DNA from: Ligustrum vulgare
Lineage: Eukaryota > Streptophyta > Magnoliopsida > Lamiales > Oleaceae
DNA: 64,000 nt
Assembly (NCBI GenBank): GCA_963555705.1
Contig: OY743173.1
Coordinates: 2,459,501-2,523,500 of the forward strand
Direction of reading: 5' to 3'
Both the position numbers and the translations under genes were made by a program. Below, piece after piece: positions 1-12,595 of this stretch (the stretch's first letter is position 1; every line of letters starts with the position of its first letter). The notes under the pieces were generated by a model. The model was not told the origin of the DNA. It saw nothing but the letters and a program-made list of their open reading frames with translations, and did no database searches.

Positions 1-467
1 CTTTGGTTTGTACAATATTAAATAGGAAAAATTGAGTTGGAGGTTCAAAACTTTCAATCATGTACAAGAAGGTCCTCATCTTCAACCTCCCTCTCCACTC
101 TTAAGTCTTAACTCCTGACGAGACCACCTCTTGACCCTTTGCTTCACGGCGAACCATGCAGTGCCACCTTCTCGAAGGTGGAGCTGCAAATTCACGCTAC
201 CCCTAAATCTTCACTTTTGAAGGTTGAGCCTTGAGGAATTTCCCTCATGAATAGATGTGAAATAACTAATAAAAATGGACCAATAAGCAAAAGAAATATT
301 ATATAGAATCTATTATAAAAACTCAGTTATGAGCAACCCAAAATTTGATTTTTCTATTTCAACAAGTTGCTAATGTAAGGTACACAAGACATGGGCAAGC
401 ACACCTTACTGTATCCTCTTTTGGCTTTAACTAATCTAACCATGTACAACTACAAAAATATGCCAAA
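1..467. other. 3' flank of pTAC10 gene
   Basis: This stretch lies downstream of the pTAC10 stop on the minus strand. It should hold the 3' UTR and terminator region. I see no open reading frame, repeat or clear polyadenylation hexamer that I would defend. Confidence 0.4.
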
Positions 468-3400
468 CTAATCCTCGAATATACCTTCATCTGACAATTG
501 AGAAGATTCAGTCCCGTTAACGTGAGGCTGGTTGGATACCTCTGCACTTTGGTTGCCTAGAATACTGTAATCAAAGTCGTCGTCCTCGTCGTCGTCATCA
601 TCATCATCATCCTCATCTTCATTGTACTGTTTTGGCTTGATTCCAAGGGCTTCCCTCTGCAACTTCTGTTTGATGGCATCTTCGTATGACATTTCGTACC
701 AAACAGTACCCTTGCCAACAATCAATTTGTTGTGGGCATCAGTCATCCGCTCTTGCTTGCTCTTTTCTGAATTCTTTGGCTCTCCCCAGTAGTCGTAACG
801 ATATAGGGGATTATCAGGATCATATTGGTCCTTTCCGAAGTAACTAGGATCAACATACCTACCAGGCTCTTCCAATGGAAGCCCGAGTACCCGACGGCTA
901 TGAAGGAAAGAACCGGGTTCAATGTTGCATGTAAGTAGGAAATTAAAAGAATAATTTATTTTGAAACTTGCTCATACTCATAGGTAAACTTACAAGTGAA
1001 CTTTTTAAGCTTAGCCAACTGGCAAACATACATTGAGAGCACTTGAAAAATCTCAGTGTAGCTCTTTGAAGGGTATGTTTGGTAAAGATTTTTCAAGCTT
1101 ATAAGTTGGTCAAACAACTTTTTTATCCATGCATCTTGTAGGACCCAAAACTTATAATCTATAAAAAGCTTTTACCAAACATATACTAAATGTAGTTGTA
1201 ACTAGGAAGTATGAACACTTGGGAGTATACCAGCTTATATCTCGGAGTAGAGCTTCTCTTTCCTCAAAAGATCGACGCCAATGGATAAGGTCATATTCAT
1301 CCATCTCCTCATTCCGCCTCAGCTTGGTGATTCTGTATTCCTCTTCTCTTTCTTCTGCTTCCTTCCGTAGTTTATTGTGGAGCTGTATTGAGACCGCAGA
1401 AACAAACATCAAAAAGTCATTTCTTCACGAGTAAATTCCACAAAAAAAAAAAGAATCGTAAAAACAATCTGAAGATTCGAAAGACAGTACATATAAAGTT
1501 TATGATTACGAACAGCTGATTACAAACCTGACGCTCAGCAAGCGCAGAGTCCAAATCAAGGTCTTTTGTGCTTATTTTCTGCCAATGAATGAGCAAATAT
1601 CATAAAAATAGTTCAAATAAGTAAATATCCCACATCACACAAAAAAAGCTTTACCAAAGTCATTTTTGGAAGCAGAGCTTTCTTATAATAAGCTTCGCCG
1701 TACTCTACACTGTTTTCTTCATCAAAATCCTCATCATCGGTCAATTCAGTTAACTTTTTGCCCTTATACTTATCAGGATTAAGCTCCATGTCATCCATAA
1801 TCATTTGTTCAGCATTGTTTATCTGCCACAGCTGCAAAACAAATAATAGCAACGTAATAATTCAGATGCAGCTCGTTAAAATACAATGTAATAGTAAAAT
1901 GAATACTAACTAGAGGACTCTAACAGCCCCCCCCCCCCCCCCCCCCCCACACCAAAAAAAAAAAAAAAGTAGGTAATAGGACTCTTGGATTTACGGCTTA
2001 GTTAGAGTCGAGTACAAAATGATAAAAAACTTAAGCTTTTTATAGCATAAAAACACATTTTAGGAATACAACTTTTTGTATAAACCAAAGAAACAAGCAT
2101 TGTAGCATTTCATGCAGCTGAATGTAGAAAATTTAAGAAACTATTTTGGATCATAATTAGTATCAGTGACAAATAATCAATCAAGATGGTTTGGATGTGC
2201 AAACACAAGACTATTTGATGCACCAGTATGGACCTGAAAAATGACGATTGCATAGTACACGAAAATTCAATAAAAAATGTCTCACCTATCCTTTCAGCCT
2301 AGTAGTTCATGTTTAGCAAAGCTTAATTTTTTTTATTTTTTATTTTTTTTCCCAGCCGGTCAAAATATACTTTTTATCCACACACACGCGCGCGTTGCAT
2401 ATGACCCACTACTGACTACACACTTATTATCCACACTCCGTAAGATCCATGACTTATAAGCACTTAATTTAAAATTTAAGCTTTGCCAATTATGCGCTTA
2501 ATAAAAGATAATGACAACTAGTTTAACAAGTCAAATATTGCTACTAAACTATATGGACGAAAAATCAAATAGGCTTCCAGTGAAGAGCATGCACCATCTG
2601 ACATCAATAGCTCTAGTTATCAAATTGTGCCAGGCTTGTACAGAAAATAACAATGCAGTGGCCGATGTTGATACCCACTATGGAGATGGTGCAAAAGTAA
2701 ACCAAATTCTATATGGCTTAGCAAAAGGGATCGATGGTTATACATAAACATAAATGATCATGTATTAACCCTGCAATGACCTTCTTTGACTGCCTTTTTA
2801 TATTCAAATGAATCCTACACAAGAATACCTTATCAACATAAGGGTGATTTGATAACAGAGATTCCTCCTCCACCTTGATACCAGGATCTTTTCTAGGAAC
2901 AGGAGGTCTTCCACAATCACGCTGTAAAAGGGAAATAAAACCAAAGTATAAGCTTTTAAATGAAATCAGTCCTAAAGCTCCTAAAGATAGAAAATTGTTA
3001 GAAATTGATTCGATCGTAACCTCTGGCTTTAAAAAAATCCAACACTTTGTGTATAATGCTTGAAACCTTTTGTTTATTAATTTTATAGAGGAAATACAAG
3101 TAGAACACATAATACCTAAAGATATGCTTCCTTCATTTTAATCACAAAATGTTACCAAAATGATGTAAAATAGGATCACTGGTTGACATTATGATTAATG
3201 TCCTCTGTTCTGGATCTAGTTCAAGGGTTAGAAGCAGTATCTATCTAAGCATTTGCATCACCATTCCATCTATTAAAAGTCACACCCACTGCCTTTCATA
3301 CATTAATGGGTGATGCAAGTTGCACCAGTACTTTTAGCATACGCGTTAAAATTAATACAATATTGACAGGAAAAATCAGGCCTGATGCTTTACATAGAAT

Positions 3401-6400
3401 AGTTTACTCACACGTAACTCATCTGGATTAACATCCTCATCCCTGTGAAATATCGGAGGAAACTCAAATCTGTTGAAGCTGCAAGCAAAAGTTGATGCAA
3501 AATATTAGAGAATGGGTGAATAAGTAGATATAATTTGTGAAGACTATTTTCTTCGAGCATACAGACTTGTACAGATTGAGAAAAAATAATGTCGACCTTT
3601 CAGAATGAATAAACAGCGAATGTACTATAAGACAATAATAGGGAGTGCATTCAAAATGAAAAGTTTGAGAAGGATTTGTAGGCATACATTAGGTGATCTA
3701 TGTTTGGATCAACAAAACGCAGTTCTATAGGAAACCGAAACCGATATGGATCTCGCTTTGCCTGCAGAAAAGAGAAATTATATAGTGAATGAATTCAACA
3801 TACTTATTAGTCAAGTATTGTTGAACAAGACAACAATAAAAAACTAAAATATATACAGAGAAATTTTCAGAATGATAATTTCATACGAGGCAAAATCTTT
3901 TCTCAGTAATGTCAAATATCATTTTCTTGGTTAATGAGGACCTTGACTCATAATCAAGTATTCTGTGATCTTGTTACTTCAGAATGTCATATCCCTGGAC
4001 GATGTTGTAATGGTTGCTCCTCTAAAGTTCAATATTAACACTAATATACCATTATTCCTGAGGGGTGCATCTGGAGGAAAATATTGACTGATTTTGCTCT
4101 TCAATTTTCAGTAAGCGTATGCCTCTAGAACTCATCATTCATATTATAAACCCCTCCTAAATATATAGTTATATTCCAATCAACTATTAAACCCACTTCC
4201 TAATTTGGGGTTTTGCCTCTACTGTACAAGTTACTTAAAGATCTAAAATTGTGATAGTGTTAACATAGATAACAAAAATCAACGAAGGATGACTCACCAA
4301 AATTTCAACAATGACATGCATACCAACTTTAATGTGATGACGAATCCAATACCAGTCATTGCGTTTTATTGGAACCCACCTGAAATGCATTAATATTACA
4401 ATGAATAGCAGGAAAACAACACTAGATTCATATAGAGAGAGGCACTGATACCATCCCTTGTAAATTTTACACAATGGCAAGTTGTAAAAAATTTGAAATG
4501 CATCACAACTAACTAAGCCTTTGTTTGGTAAAAGTTATTTGTTTATAAACAAAAAATTTGTTGTTTTAATTTTTGAGGTAAAATATACAACTGAAAAATG
4601 ATTTGAAAAAATATAAGTAGTTAAAAAGTGATTTGGGGAAGCCTTGTTTATAAACAAGCTACCAAACAGATGCTAAAGTTTTTCAAGATTACCCGTGTTG
4701 CATTGCATGCATCCAAAATGAACAATACTTTAATGGTAATTGGGGCCAAAATGTGGATGGTCAGAAGGTATAAGATCCACTGCTTTAGGAAAGTGTACCT
4801 AATTGTAGAAAATCTAAAGAACATATTTCTAAAATTCAAGTTGGACAAAGGGTTATTTCAGACAGTTGATGAAAAAGAGTAAAAACTCCTATATCGTGAT
4901 ATCAGCATAAGCATATACCCATCATGGACGCCTCCAATATCAACAAATGCTCCTTGATGAAGTTGTAATGCAGTTACTTTACCTGCACAAATCTGGGAAA
5001 TCGTTTCTCATGAACAGGCAGTGATTACAAGTTAAAATAAGGAACTACTAATCAGGTTGTATTAAAACCAATTAATGTAAGAAATCAGACAAGCATGAAT
5101 ACGTTTCTACTGTTGTTTACAATCAAGAGTTTTCAAGAATTTTAACAGGAAATTGAACTAGCAGAGAATTGTGATGATGAAACCATACTCACCTACTAAT
5201 AGTTAAATATAAGGGTTGATAAGTGCACAAGGCAGAACACACATAAGGTTCCAAGAACCATTTAAAAAAATAAAAAAGGAAACTTAGATAGTAGGTGCAA
5301 ACACAATGCCAGCACATAAACTCACCGGTATCATTTTAATTCTTTTGGTCAAGGACAGATACGCACCTTATAATTGCTTCTATTTCAAATTTAAAACATT
5401 TGGCCTTTGTTTGGGAAGAATTTATAAATGGGCAAAAATGGGGGGTGAATAAATGAATAGTACTCTCGGATCCATTGAAATGCATAGTTGAAAATGATGT
5501 TTGACCATTTATAAATGATTTATAAATTAGCCTAATGAGGTTTAGTGAATTGGATCGAAGAGAGCAACCTATACTTAGAGATGGCAAATTTTAGTTCATT
5601 CTCTCTTATTGAGAGATCCACAATTTAAAACAGAAAATGATACAAAGAGTGATGTATGGTTCTCATCTATGAAATACCAGTCTGCAGACTCTGCACGGTG
5701 AAAAATATTTTTTTGGCTGCCAAGAATAAGAAAAAATTAAAATTTCCAACAAAAATGGGAAAAATTTGATAAAGTAGATATTACTTACTTGTCCCGGGTA
5801 ATAAAATGGAAGTTCATACTGCACAACAAAAAAGAAAACAGCGAGCTTATCAGTTCACGATGCAAATCAACTTCATGAAATATCAAAGGCAAACCTAAAG
5901 AAGTGAACCAGGTCAAAGGAGGGTGGTGTTTGAGAAACACGATATTTATCTTACCATTTCTTCATTGTAATCCTTTCCCCTTTTCCTCCTACCAGGGTAA
6001 TAATCTTGGTCGTACTGCATAGACGACAAAAACCTACAAGTCAAATATTTTGTATGGCAAAACTGAAGATCCTCTTCCTACTCTAACAAGGCTACCAATT
6101 TACTTCTAGAGGTGCTCAAGTTACTACCAAAATATCTGTTTATCCACAAGATACAAAATTCAAAACTGCAACCGATTATGCTTGCACAAACTTCACAAGT
6201 AAAAAGCTCAAAACAATAAGAAGAAGCCTATAATCATAAATCACAATGAGACGAACCAAAAATTCGTACATACTAACTCCCCAATTCAGTAAATCATCGA
6301 AAACACCATAAGAAAGCAGCAAAAAGAACCAAAACAATGAAGCATGTATAAAAATCATCCCAATTTAATTAACCTTATAAGACTCCTCCTCCAAACGATC

Positions 6401-7093
6401 CCTATTTGCAGCTGCCCACTCCTTATATTGCTTCAAGAACATTTCGTACCTCTCCAAGCACATATCCCCGGTATCCCTTTCCACCATTTCCTCCACCTTC
6501 TCATAATTAACTCTCACTGACGTTTGCAGCTTGTGCGCACCACGTATAAACTCCAATTCCTCCTTATCCACCTCCCACCCCCTCGGCGGCCAGTCCCTTG
6601 GCGGTACATGTCTCAACACCAAAGGCCCACTCCAACTCGTCTGCAATGGATCCGGTGTTTCACCCTTAATTTCAAACTGTTTAGCATAATACTCATCTTC
6701 CGTAAGCCCCATTTCCTCAATTTTCTTTTTCCGATAATTGGGACTCAACATTTTGAACGCCTCAATTGCTTCGGGCGATTGAAGAGGCACCTCTTCGCCT
6801 TCATTGAGGGACTTTCGAGCAAAATCAGCTTCTGGGGTCAGAATTTCTTCCCACGGAGCCCATCCCCTTTCGACCCAGTTCCTTTTTCGGGCATCTTCTT
6901 CAGATTCTTTCTCCTTTGGCCCAAATGATGCAAGAAAAGCATCGTCATCGCCGACAGGATACTCGTCGGAAGAGTAGGCGCGAATGGTTTTGATGGGTTT
7001 GTATAGGAATTGGGACTGAGAATTTTGTTGGGGTTTAAGGCAGGGTTTAGGGGGAAGAGGAGTGAAGAAGGAAGGGGCAATAAGAGTTAGCAT
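468..7093 (-). CDS. PTAC10: pTAC10/PAP3-like subunit of the plastid-encoded RNA polymerase complex (S1 domain), 12 exons
   Basis: The exons, in coding order, are 7093-6374, 6014-5955, 5818-5789, 4992-4919, 4379-4298, 3761-3688, 3478-3412, 2921-2829, 1831-1655, 1578-1528, 1382-1231 and 897-468. All joins have GT-AG borders and keep frame, giving 669 aa, close to the remembered Arabidopsis length. Residues 1-42 lack acidic residues and are rich in Ser and Pro, as in a chloroplast transit peptide. Residues ~268-340 form an S1-type RNA-binding fold, with PGQICAGKV, GAFVDIGG and DGWVPIKR in order. Residues ~620-635 are almost all Asp/Glu. In the known family this protein is a nucleoid-associated PEP subunit needed for chloroplast transcription and greening. 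The ATG at 7093 opens the long first exon and precedes the transit-like segment. Exon 3 codes for only 10 residues. The identification is from recalled family sequence, not a search. Confidence 0.92.
1071..1187. mobile_element. Small MITE in pTAC10 intron 11
   Basis: This is a short AT-rich insert with imperfect inverted ends. GGGTATGTTTGGTAAA on the left faces TTTACCAAACATATAC on the right. The internal arms also fold (CTTATAAG and its complement). It lies between exons 11 and 12 of pTAC10, clear of the splice sites. The target duplication is not clear. Confidence 0.5.
1926..1948. repeat. Poly-C tract in pTAC10 intron 8
   Basis: This is an uninterrupted run of more than 20 C on the plus strand, followed shortly by an A-run. 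It lies in an intron of the minus-strand gene, where the transcript would carry a G-run. Its length is prone to sequencing error. Confidence 0.8.
4517..4673. mobile_element. Tourist-like (PIF/Harbinger) MITE in pTAC10 intron 4
   Basis: The 157-bp insert is flanked by TAA on both sides (4514-4516 and 4674-4676). Its ends are inverted: GCCTTTGTTTGGTA on the left, and TACCAAACAGATGC on the right, with GTTTATAAAC just inside both. The TAA duplication and size fit Tourist MITEs. It lies within the intron between exons 4 and 5. Confidence 0.6.
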
Positions 7094-7210
7094 TTCGAGC
7101 TGTGAGGATGAATTGTGAAGCCAACACTACACTATCTCCCGCGGATAATGTTTGGCTTACCTTCAAAACAATTTGCCCTCTTTATGTAGATTAAATTAAA
7201 TAAATATGTA

Positions 7211-7386
7211 AATAATTCTATTGTGACATTTTTTAGAAACTTTTTTAAGTGTAATTATGACATGACACATATTTATTGAATAGTGAAAAAATAAGTGATA
7301 GTATAGTTATTTTCACCGTTCAATAAATGTGTGATATATCACATATCATTAAAAAATGTTCCCAAAAAATATCTTCATAGAATTAC
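7211..7386. mobile_element. MITE-like inverted repeat upstream of pTAC10
   Basis: The outer ends are imperfectly inverted: TAATTCTATTGTGACAT on the left, and the complement of TAATTCTATGAAGATAT on the right. The centre contains a strong hairpin in which ACACATATTTATTGAA pairs with TTCAATAAATGTGT. It starts about 120 bp upstream of the pTAC10 start codon, so it sits in the likely promoter region. Confidence 0.5.
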
Positions 7387-7839
7387 TTTTAACAATAATG
7401 TGATGGATCTAAATGTGAGGATAGATTCAGATTTTTAACAAATTTTAATAAAAATTGTTTAATTCATAAAATATCTGATTATAATTAATTATTGACTTTA
7501 ACTTTGATAAAAATTTAGATTTAAACAATGGCTTTATGCTCTATTCGGCTTGCTCTTTTGAGTTTATAAGTGATAATATTTTGTTATTTTTGAGGCATGG
7601 TTTCAAAAAATGTATGTTGTTAAAAAATGATTTCAAAATTATTTATAAATAAATTGATTCATAAATGAGCAATAATTCCATTACAACACATTTATGAAAT
7701 CGCAAATGGATCTATCTAATAGAGGATTTCAATTATAGAATAGACTCGCTTGACTAACTACCAACTAATTAAGTTATGTTCTGTAACTGTTTGATCTCAA
7801 TTAAAAGAAAAATAAAAACTCATTTTTTACTATACTCAA

Positions 7840-7866
7840 CTAATTTCACACTCGTGCATCGCACGG
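7840..7866 (-). mobile_element. Decayed Helitron 3' terminus (hairpin)
   Basis: On the minus strand the sequence reads CCGTGCGATGCACGAG, then TGTGAAATTAG followed by T. This matches the plant Helitron 3' end (GC-rich hairpin then CTRR, inserted before T), with CTAG mutated to TTAG. A much better preserved copy of the same end lies at 62231-62257. The Pif1 helicase C-terminus at 7983-8125 is correctly placed just upstream of this end in minus orientation. Confidence 0.6.
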
Positions 7867-7982
7867 ACATATTTCTTTGAGAAATTACAATGTACTGACA
7901 AACGACAAAGGGGAAAAATCAATTGAAACGAAAACACGATTCCCAAAATAAGAAGCAATAATAATATTGTTATCAATTACAC

Positions 7983-8125
7983 TTACAAGTTTTGGAAAAC
8001 CTCCTTATACATAATATTCGTCGTCACATTTGTTGGGTTTCCATCTTCATCGCATATCAATATCTTCAGACCGACATGATTTGTAACTCTAGATACTACT
8101 GCATATAACTGGCCATAACTGGACA
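7983..8125 (-). pseudogene. Helitron RepHel / Pif1-like helicase C-terminal fragment
   Basis: A minus-strand reading frame of about 47 codons ends at a stop codon. It contains GQLYAVVSRVT, then GLKILICDEDGNP, then YKEVFQNL. These correspond to helicase motif VI and the C-terminal tail of Pif1-family helicases, as found in plant Helitron RepHel proteins. Upstream the frame is lost after a few residues, so only the C-terminus remains. The nearby 3' hairpin supports a Helitron rather than a cellular PIF1 gene. Confidence 0.75.
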
Positions 8126-10491
8126 CTAATTTTTTTAGGATAGTCCCACATGTAAAAGTAGATTAAAAATAAGAAAACCCAAACATTTTTTTATGAGAAC
8201 AATTATTTTCATCCACGGATTTTATATATTTATCCACCTTTAAAAAGAAATTTATATTAAATTTATCACATCATGTAAATCAATTATTCTAAATTCATCC
8301 ACAAAATTTAAACACATACAAGGATATTCCTCCATTTTGTTATCTGAGAAAATTGATTTTAACCCATACTTGGAGGTTTTTTTAAATTGATACCCACCCT
8401 TGAAACTATTATTTGGAAAATATCATACTCAATTCTTAAATCTAAAAAATATCATGTTAAAACATAAAACTTGTAAAAACTAACATCCAAGATTTCATAA
8501 GATATTTTAGGAAAAAATATTAAATCTCATAACAACATTTCAGTTACATTTTTTTAAAACTTATCATCAAATCAGGACATCCCTATATTCAAATACCAAT
8601 TCATAATCTTGAGGTACATTATCAAAATTTCGGTTTCATAGCATCCAATTACCGATTGAGAACCAACCGAATTCAGATCACCTGATAATCCTTGGAACTT
8701 ACTCAAGTTGCATAAGGTAAAAGAACACCATCCATTGTCTCTGAACAACAAAAAATTCTTTAAAAAATAATAAAATATCAGCAAGTTTCTGATCATTCTT
8801 CGAACATAATCCACCCAGCTTCTTCTCTTGAATATTCTTGAATAAAAATCATCCATCTTCTTCACAAGCTGAAAAGTCCAGTGTCCTTCCAATGTTTATG
8901 GTATTTCAAACCTTCTTCTTCTGCATTTCATCTTGATCCATGCGAAAACACGCGGCGGGGGGTGGAGGGTGCGGGCCCCCTCCCGAGGGTTCACCCCAAA
9001 AAAAAATTTTAATTAAGAGGATTCGAAACGATAATTTTGAGTACCAAAATAGGCAAGTTAACTTTGTAATGATGTTGTTATGTGATAGGATCTTTTTGCT
9101 TAGAAGTCCTCTCTCGACCTGCTCTATATAAAGAAGTCATATCAGGAATGTCTATGTGTCTTGAAATACAAAATGACTTCACATTGTTCAACAATCCATC
9201 TCATCCATCTTCTCTATAGTATTGAAGTTGAGTTTTCGTTGGCGGAGCAACCGGACTTGCGGCGCTAGCAGTGGCGGAGCCGCGGACTCGCTGCGGTGGC
9301 GGTGGCGGAGCTGCGGAGAGGAGTCGATTTGAGGAAGAATGAGTCCAAGGGCTCTGAGTTGTGAGGACTGAGGTGTATAGTCTAATTAGGTGTTACAAAA
9401 TTAGATGAGTTGGGTATGTTTTTGGGTAATTGATTTGGGTTATTTGCTTTTATATTGAATTTGGATTATTTATTTATTTAAGTAACTATTGGATCTTTTG
9501 TCTAGGTTTAAGATTTTTGTACGGTTAAATTTTAAAGTGCAAGTTATTGGGTCAATATTTATTAATGGAAAAAAAAAATCAAAATTTTGCGGGGGCGAGT
9601 CCAAATTTGTACAGGGACGAAACTGAAAAATATATTACAAATTAATTAGAAATAGTAGGCTAGCGGACAGTATTGGGAGGCGCCTCCCCCCCCCCCCAAT
9701 CTCCATCTCTGATCCATCCCCGATATAATCAAGATCACAGTTTCAAAGAATCCATTATTGATACAGGACCAACTTCAAATCATCATAAATTGTGATTCGC
9801 AGACTGACTGAATTCATCCTCACTTCCTCAATTATTGATGAAATTCAATTGCATGTACTGTATAATAGGAATGATCAAAATAGATTGAGTATCAGAGAAT
9901 GATGGAAACAAATTGAACATTCATCAATCTCAAACTTCAAAAACTTATGAAGTCTTCGATCCACAGCAATGAAAACATACATGGAAGCTGCAACAGAATA
10001 ATTTATTCCAAAAAAGGATACCCATCCCAACTACGGAAGCAGATCTTGAATTTCCAGAAAATGATACCCATCTCAACTGCAACAGAATAATTTATTTCGG
10101 CTAAAATAATGCCAAATCCTTAATCTATCTTAAGAGAATCCTAACCACATGGTTCTAGTAATCTTAACAACATAATCCTCACATGTGTAACTCATTGTAC
10201 TACTTTTCAGATTCTTTGTATTCATATAAAGACAGATTTGAATCTAAGATGGTTTGCCATGCCCATGCTTATCACAATTGGCCTTGATGTTCAATTTAAA
10301 AAGAAAAACTTACAAACCTAATGAAATGTGCAGTATGGATTTGATTAAATGAAATTGCTTAACATTCATTTCCTCTTAAGTAAGAATTCTTGTGCAGTAT
10401 GGATGTGATGAAATGTCCAAAAGTGTAGTTCATTTAGCAAATCATAAGTACACAACTGAGTGAAATTCAAATCCTCCTCTTTCCAAAATTG
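8126..10491. other. Helitron interior, no recognised gene; G/C-rich repeat at 8942-9710
   Basis: This is AT-rich sequence between the helicase fragment and the captured E2 exon. Minus-strand frames are open for short stretches (for example 8572-8892), but I recognise no domain. A segment at about 8942-9710 has G/C-rich ends, with a GGGCCCCCTCCCGAGGG patch on the left and a C-run followed by CAATCTCCATCTC on the right. It is flanked by the 8-mer TGATCCAT at 8934 and 9711, so it may be a separate insertion. Its ends do not form a clear inverted repeat. Confidence 0.4.
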
Positions 10492-10602
10492 CTTGTGCTC
10501 TGTTCCTTCAAACATGGTATCTTTGATGGTAGTTATCGTACCTTTCCAGCAAAATATGTTGTCTTTCTTCGGGAAGAAGGATATTTCTGAATTGCCACTC
10601 AT
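10492..10602 (-). pseudogene. Captured exon of a UBC19/20-type ubiquitin-conjugating enzyme E2
   Basis: The minus-strand frame contains KKDNIFCWKGTI, then KDTMFEGTEHK. These match the N-terminal part of the E2 fold of the UBC19/UBC20 (E2-C) group. A TATTATAG acceptor lies directly before the frame, as for a genuine internal exon, so genomic rather than cDNA sequence was captured. The catalytic-cysteine region is absent and the frame after TEHK does not continue the E2 fold. The fragment lies inside the probable Helitron and is likely non-functional. Confidence 0.65.
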
Positions 10603-10877
10603 CTATAATATTTTGATGGTTGGGAAGAACGATTAAAAAGGGTGAAAAGGGACTTTCAAAAAAACAAAAAAAAAGGGGGGGGGTGAAAAGGGAAAATGGG
10701 AAACTGTAGGTACTGAATATTTGGTTTATAGTTCTCATCATTAGGGTCATTAGCTCTGATCAAGAAATCTCAAGAAGTAAATTTATACATAGTGGATACA
10801 AATTGCTTCACCGCTATCACTAGCCGGGCAGAGGCATGGGTGTTGGGGTCGTTAGAATTGTTTACTGTGGTCATATG

Positions 10878-11105
10878 TCATACCCATCGTCCAATTCCAG
10901 AACCGATTGGACGGAGAAATGAATCATGTTGGGCCTTGTTAAACCTATGAACCTCGTCAATAAAAAGAGGAGTCCCTTTATTACATTTTTGCTTCAATTT
11001 TCTTGCCCCTTCTATTACTGCTCTCACATCCTTGACACCACAAGTGATGGCGAATAAAGAAACAAATAGATAGAAAGATCTCGTAGTGCAAGAATTCACC
11101 ATGAC
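10878..11105 (-). pseudogene. WRNIP1/MGS1-type AAA+ ATPase fragment, downstream half
   Basis: The minus-strand frame contains ITCGVKDVRAVIEGARKLKQ, then TPLFIDEVHRFNKAQHDSFL. The IDEVHRF segment is the Walker B region of WRNIP1/MGS1 replication-associated ATPases. The fragment runs into the left end of the Athila element at 11111, and the gene resumes on the other side at 19246. The sequence after DSFL diverges from the family, so this piece is truncated as well as split. Confidence 0.75.
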
Positions 11106-11110
11106 CTTGG

Positions 11111-12584
11111 TGATAAGTGCATTTTATGCACTTATTTACGTGGTTAAATTAGGATCTTATATAGTCGTTTGAGAATAATTGCTACTAATTTATCTATCAT
11201 TTGCATATATTTCAATTTTATCTCGAAATCAAGAAAATGGAGCAATTAGAGAAAATAATGAGAAAAATTGGAGGAAATTGAACCAAAATTGAGCAAAGCA
11301 AGAGTGCTGGATGCGGAACATGGGTCAAGAAGGAAAATCATGGAAGAAAAAATAAAATCGAAGATTTTCAGAAGTATAAGGATCAAATTATTTTAAATCA
11401 GATCATGGGGACTTGAGGAGAAATAAAGTACAAGGACCAAGTTGCAGAACTTAAAAGATGGAAATTGCTGCCCGATATACAACCGTTTGGCAGCACGGTT
11501 GAATGAGGCGTGCGGCCGCATGAGCAGGAAAACAGGCGACTGAAGGTTGGCTTTTCGAGGCTGCGATCGCGCACTTTTGAACCGTGCGGTAGTACGGTAG
11601 TCCCGACTGGGCCACTGGTGGGCTTTTCACGTGAATTCTGATTTAATTCATCCCTTTTCGCCTAGGTCAGAGGGGGGCATATATATAGAACAGAACACAC
11701 GAATTTGGAGATTCTCTCTTGACCTAAGACACCAAAAAGCACATCAAAGTTTTGGAGAGCAGCTTTGTGGAAGATTCATCCTCAATTTCTTGTATTTCTC
11801 ATATTATAGGTGATGAAGTTCCTTTATATTTGTGATTTGCGATTAACAATGTATCTAGGCTAATTTTCTATTGTGCTAGGATTATGATGAAGTCTTAGAT
11901 ACTAATTTCATGCTTTGGTTTATTTAATTTCATGACAATTGGTATTTTGAGTAATTGATTCGTATTTAGTTTCATCTATAATTTTGATGCATGAATTATA
12001 TGATGTTTGTGGTGAATTTCTATGATCGAAAGAGTGGAATTTCGCTAGACTTGAATCAATGGCCATAGGGTTCGATAGGGATAGAAATATACCACCATGC
12101 CCTATGTGATCTTTTCATGTTCTTGTTTGTTTAATGATTTCCTAAATATTAGCATTCATCATAGAAATATAGGTGGATCGTAATTAGGAAAAGGCTTAAT
12201 TCTTGTTCAAAAGAGAGTTTTAGGCATTATAGGAACATTGATCGTCAATAATATACCTTGTCATGGATTATTTGAATCATAGTGTGAAATATCAATACTA
12301 AGATGGATTCTAAATCCTAACACTTCATTTACATATATTTGTTAAACAAATCTTGAAATTTCCATTTAATTGTTTCTTTGATCAATAATTTTAGATTTCT
12401 TTGGTATTTTAGTCTAATCATTTAGGATCCCTTATAAATCACTTCAAATTTATTTGTTTCGGTTAAAGTTAATAATTTAATAAAATAGATCTACTCAATC
12501 CTTGTGGGAATGACATTCGGACTCAAATCCATATTACATGTTCGATACCGTAAACTTGCGGTAAGAGTAAAAATAAATCGATCA
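11111..12584 (+). repeat. Athila 5' LTR
   Basis: This 1474-bp terminal repeat matches 17766-19240 closely, with scattered substitutions and small indels. Differences cluster in the GC-rich patch near 11480-11610. A TATATATAG segment near 11680 may be the promoter TATA region. Confidence 0.93.
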
Positions 12585-12595
12585 AGTTTTTGGCG

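Noticed and set aside
2511..2747. 78-codon plus-strand ORF within pTAC10
   Set aside because: It falls in intron 8 of the minus-strand gene and has no recognisable protein features.
9600..9720. Inverted TIR pair with the GC-rich patch at 8942
   Set aside because: The two ends do not pair when compared base by base; kept only as an unclassified flanked block.
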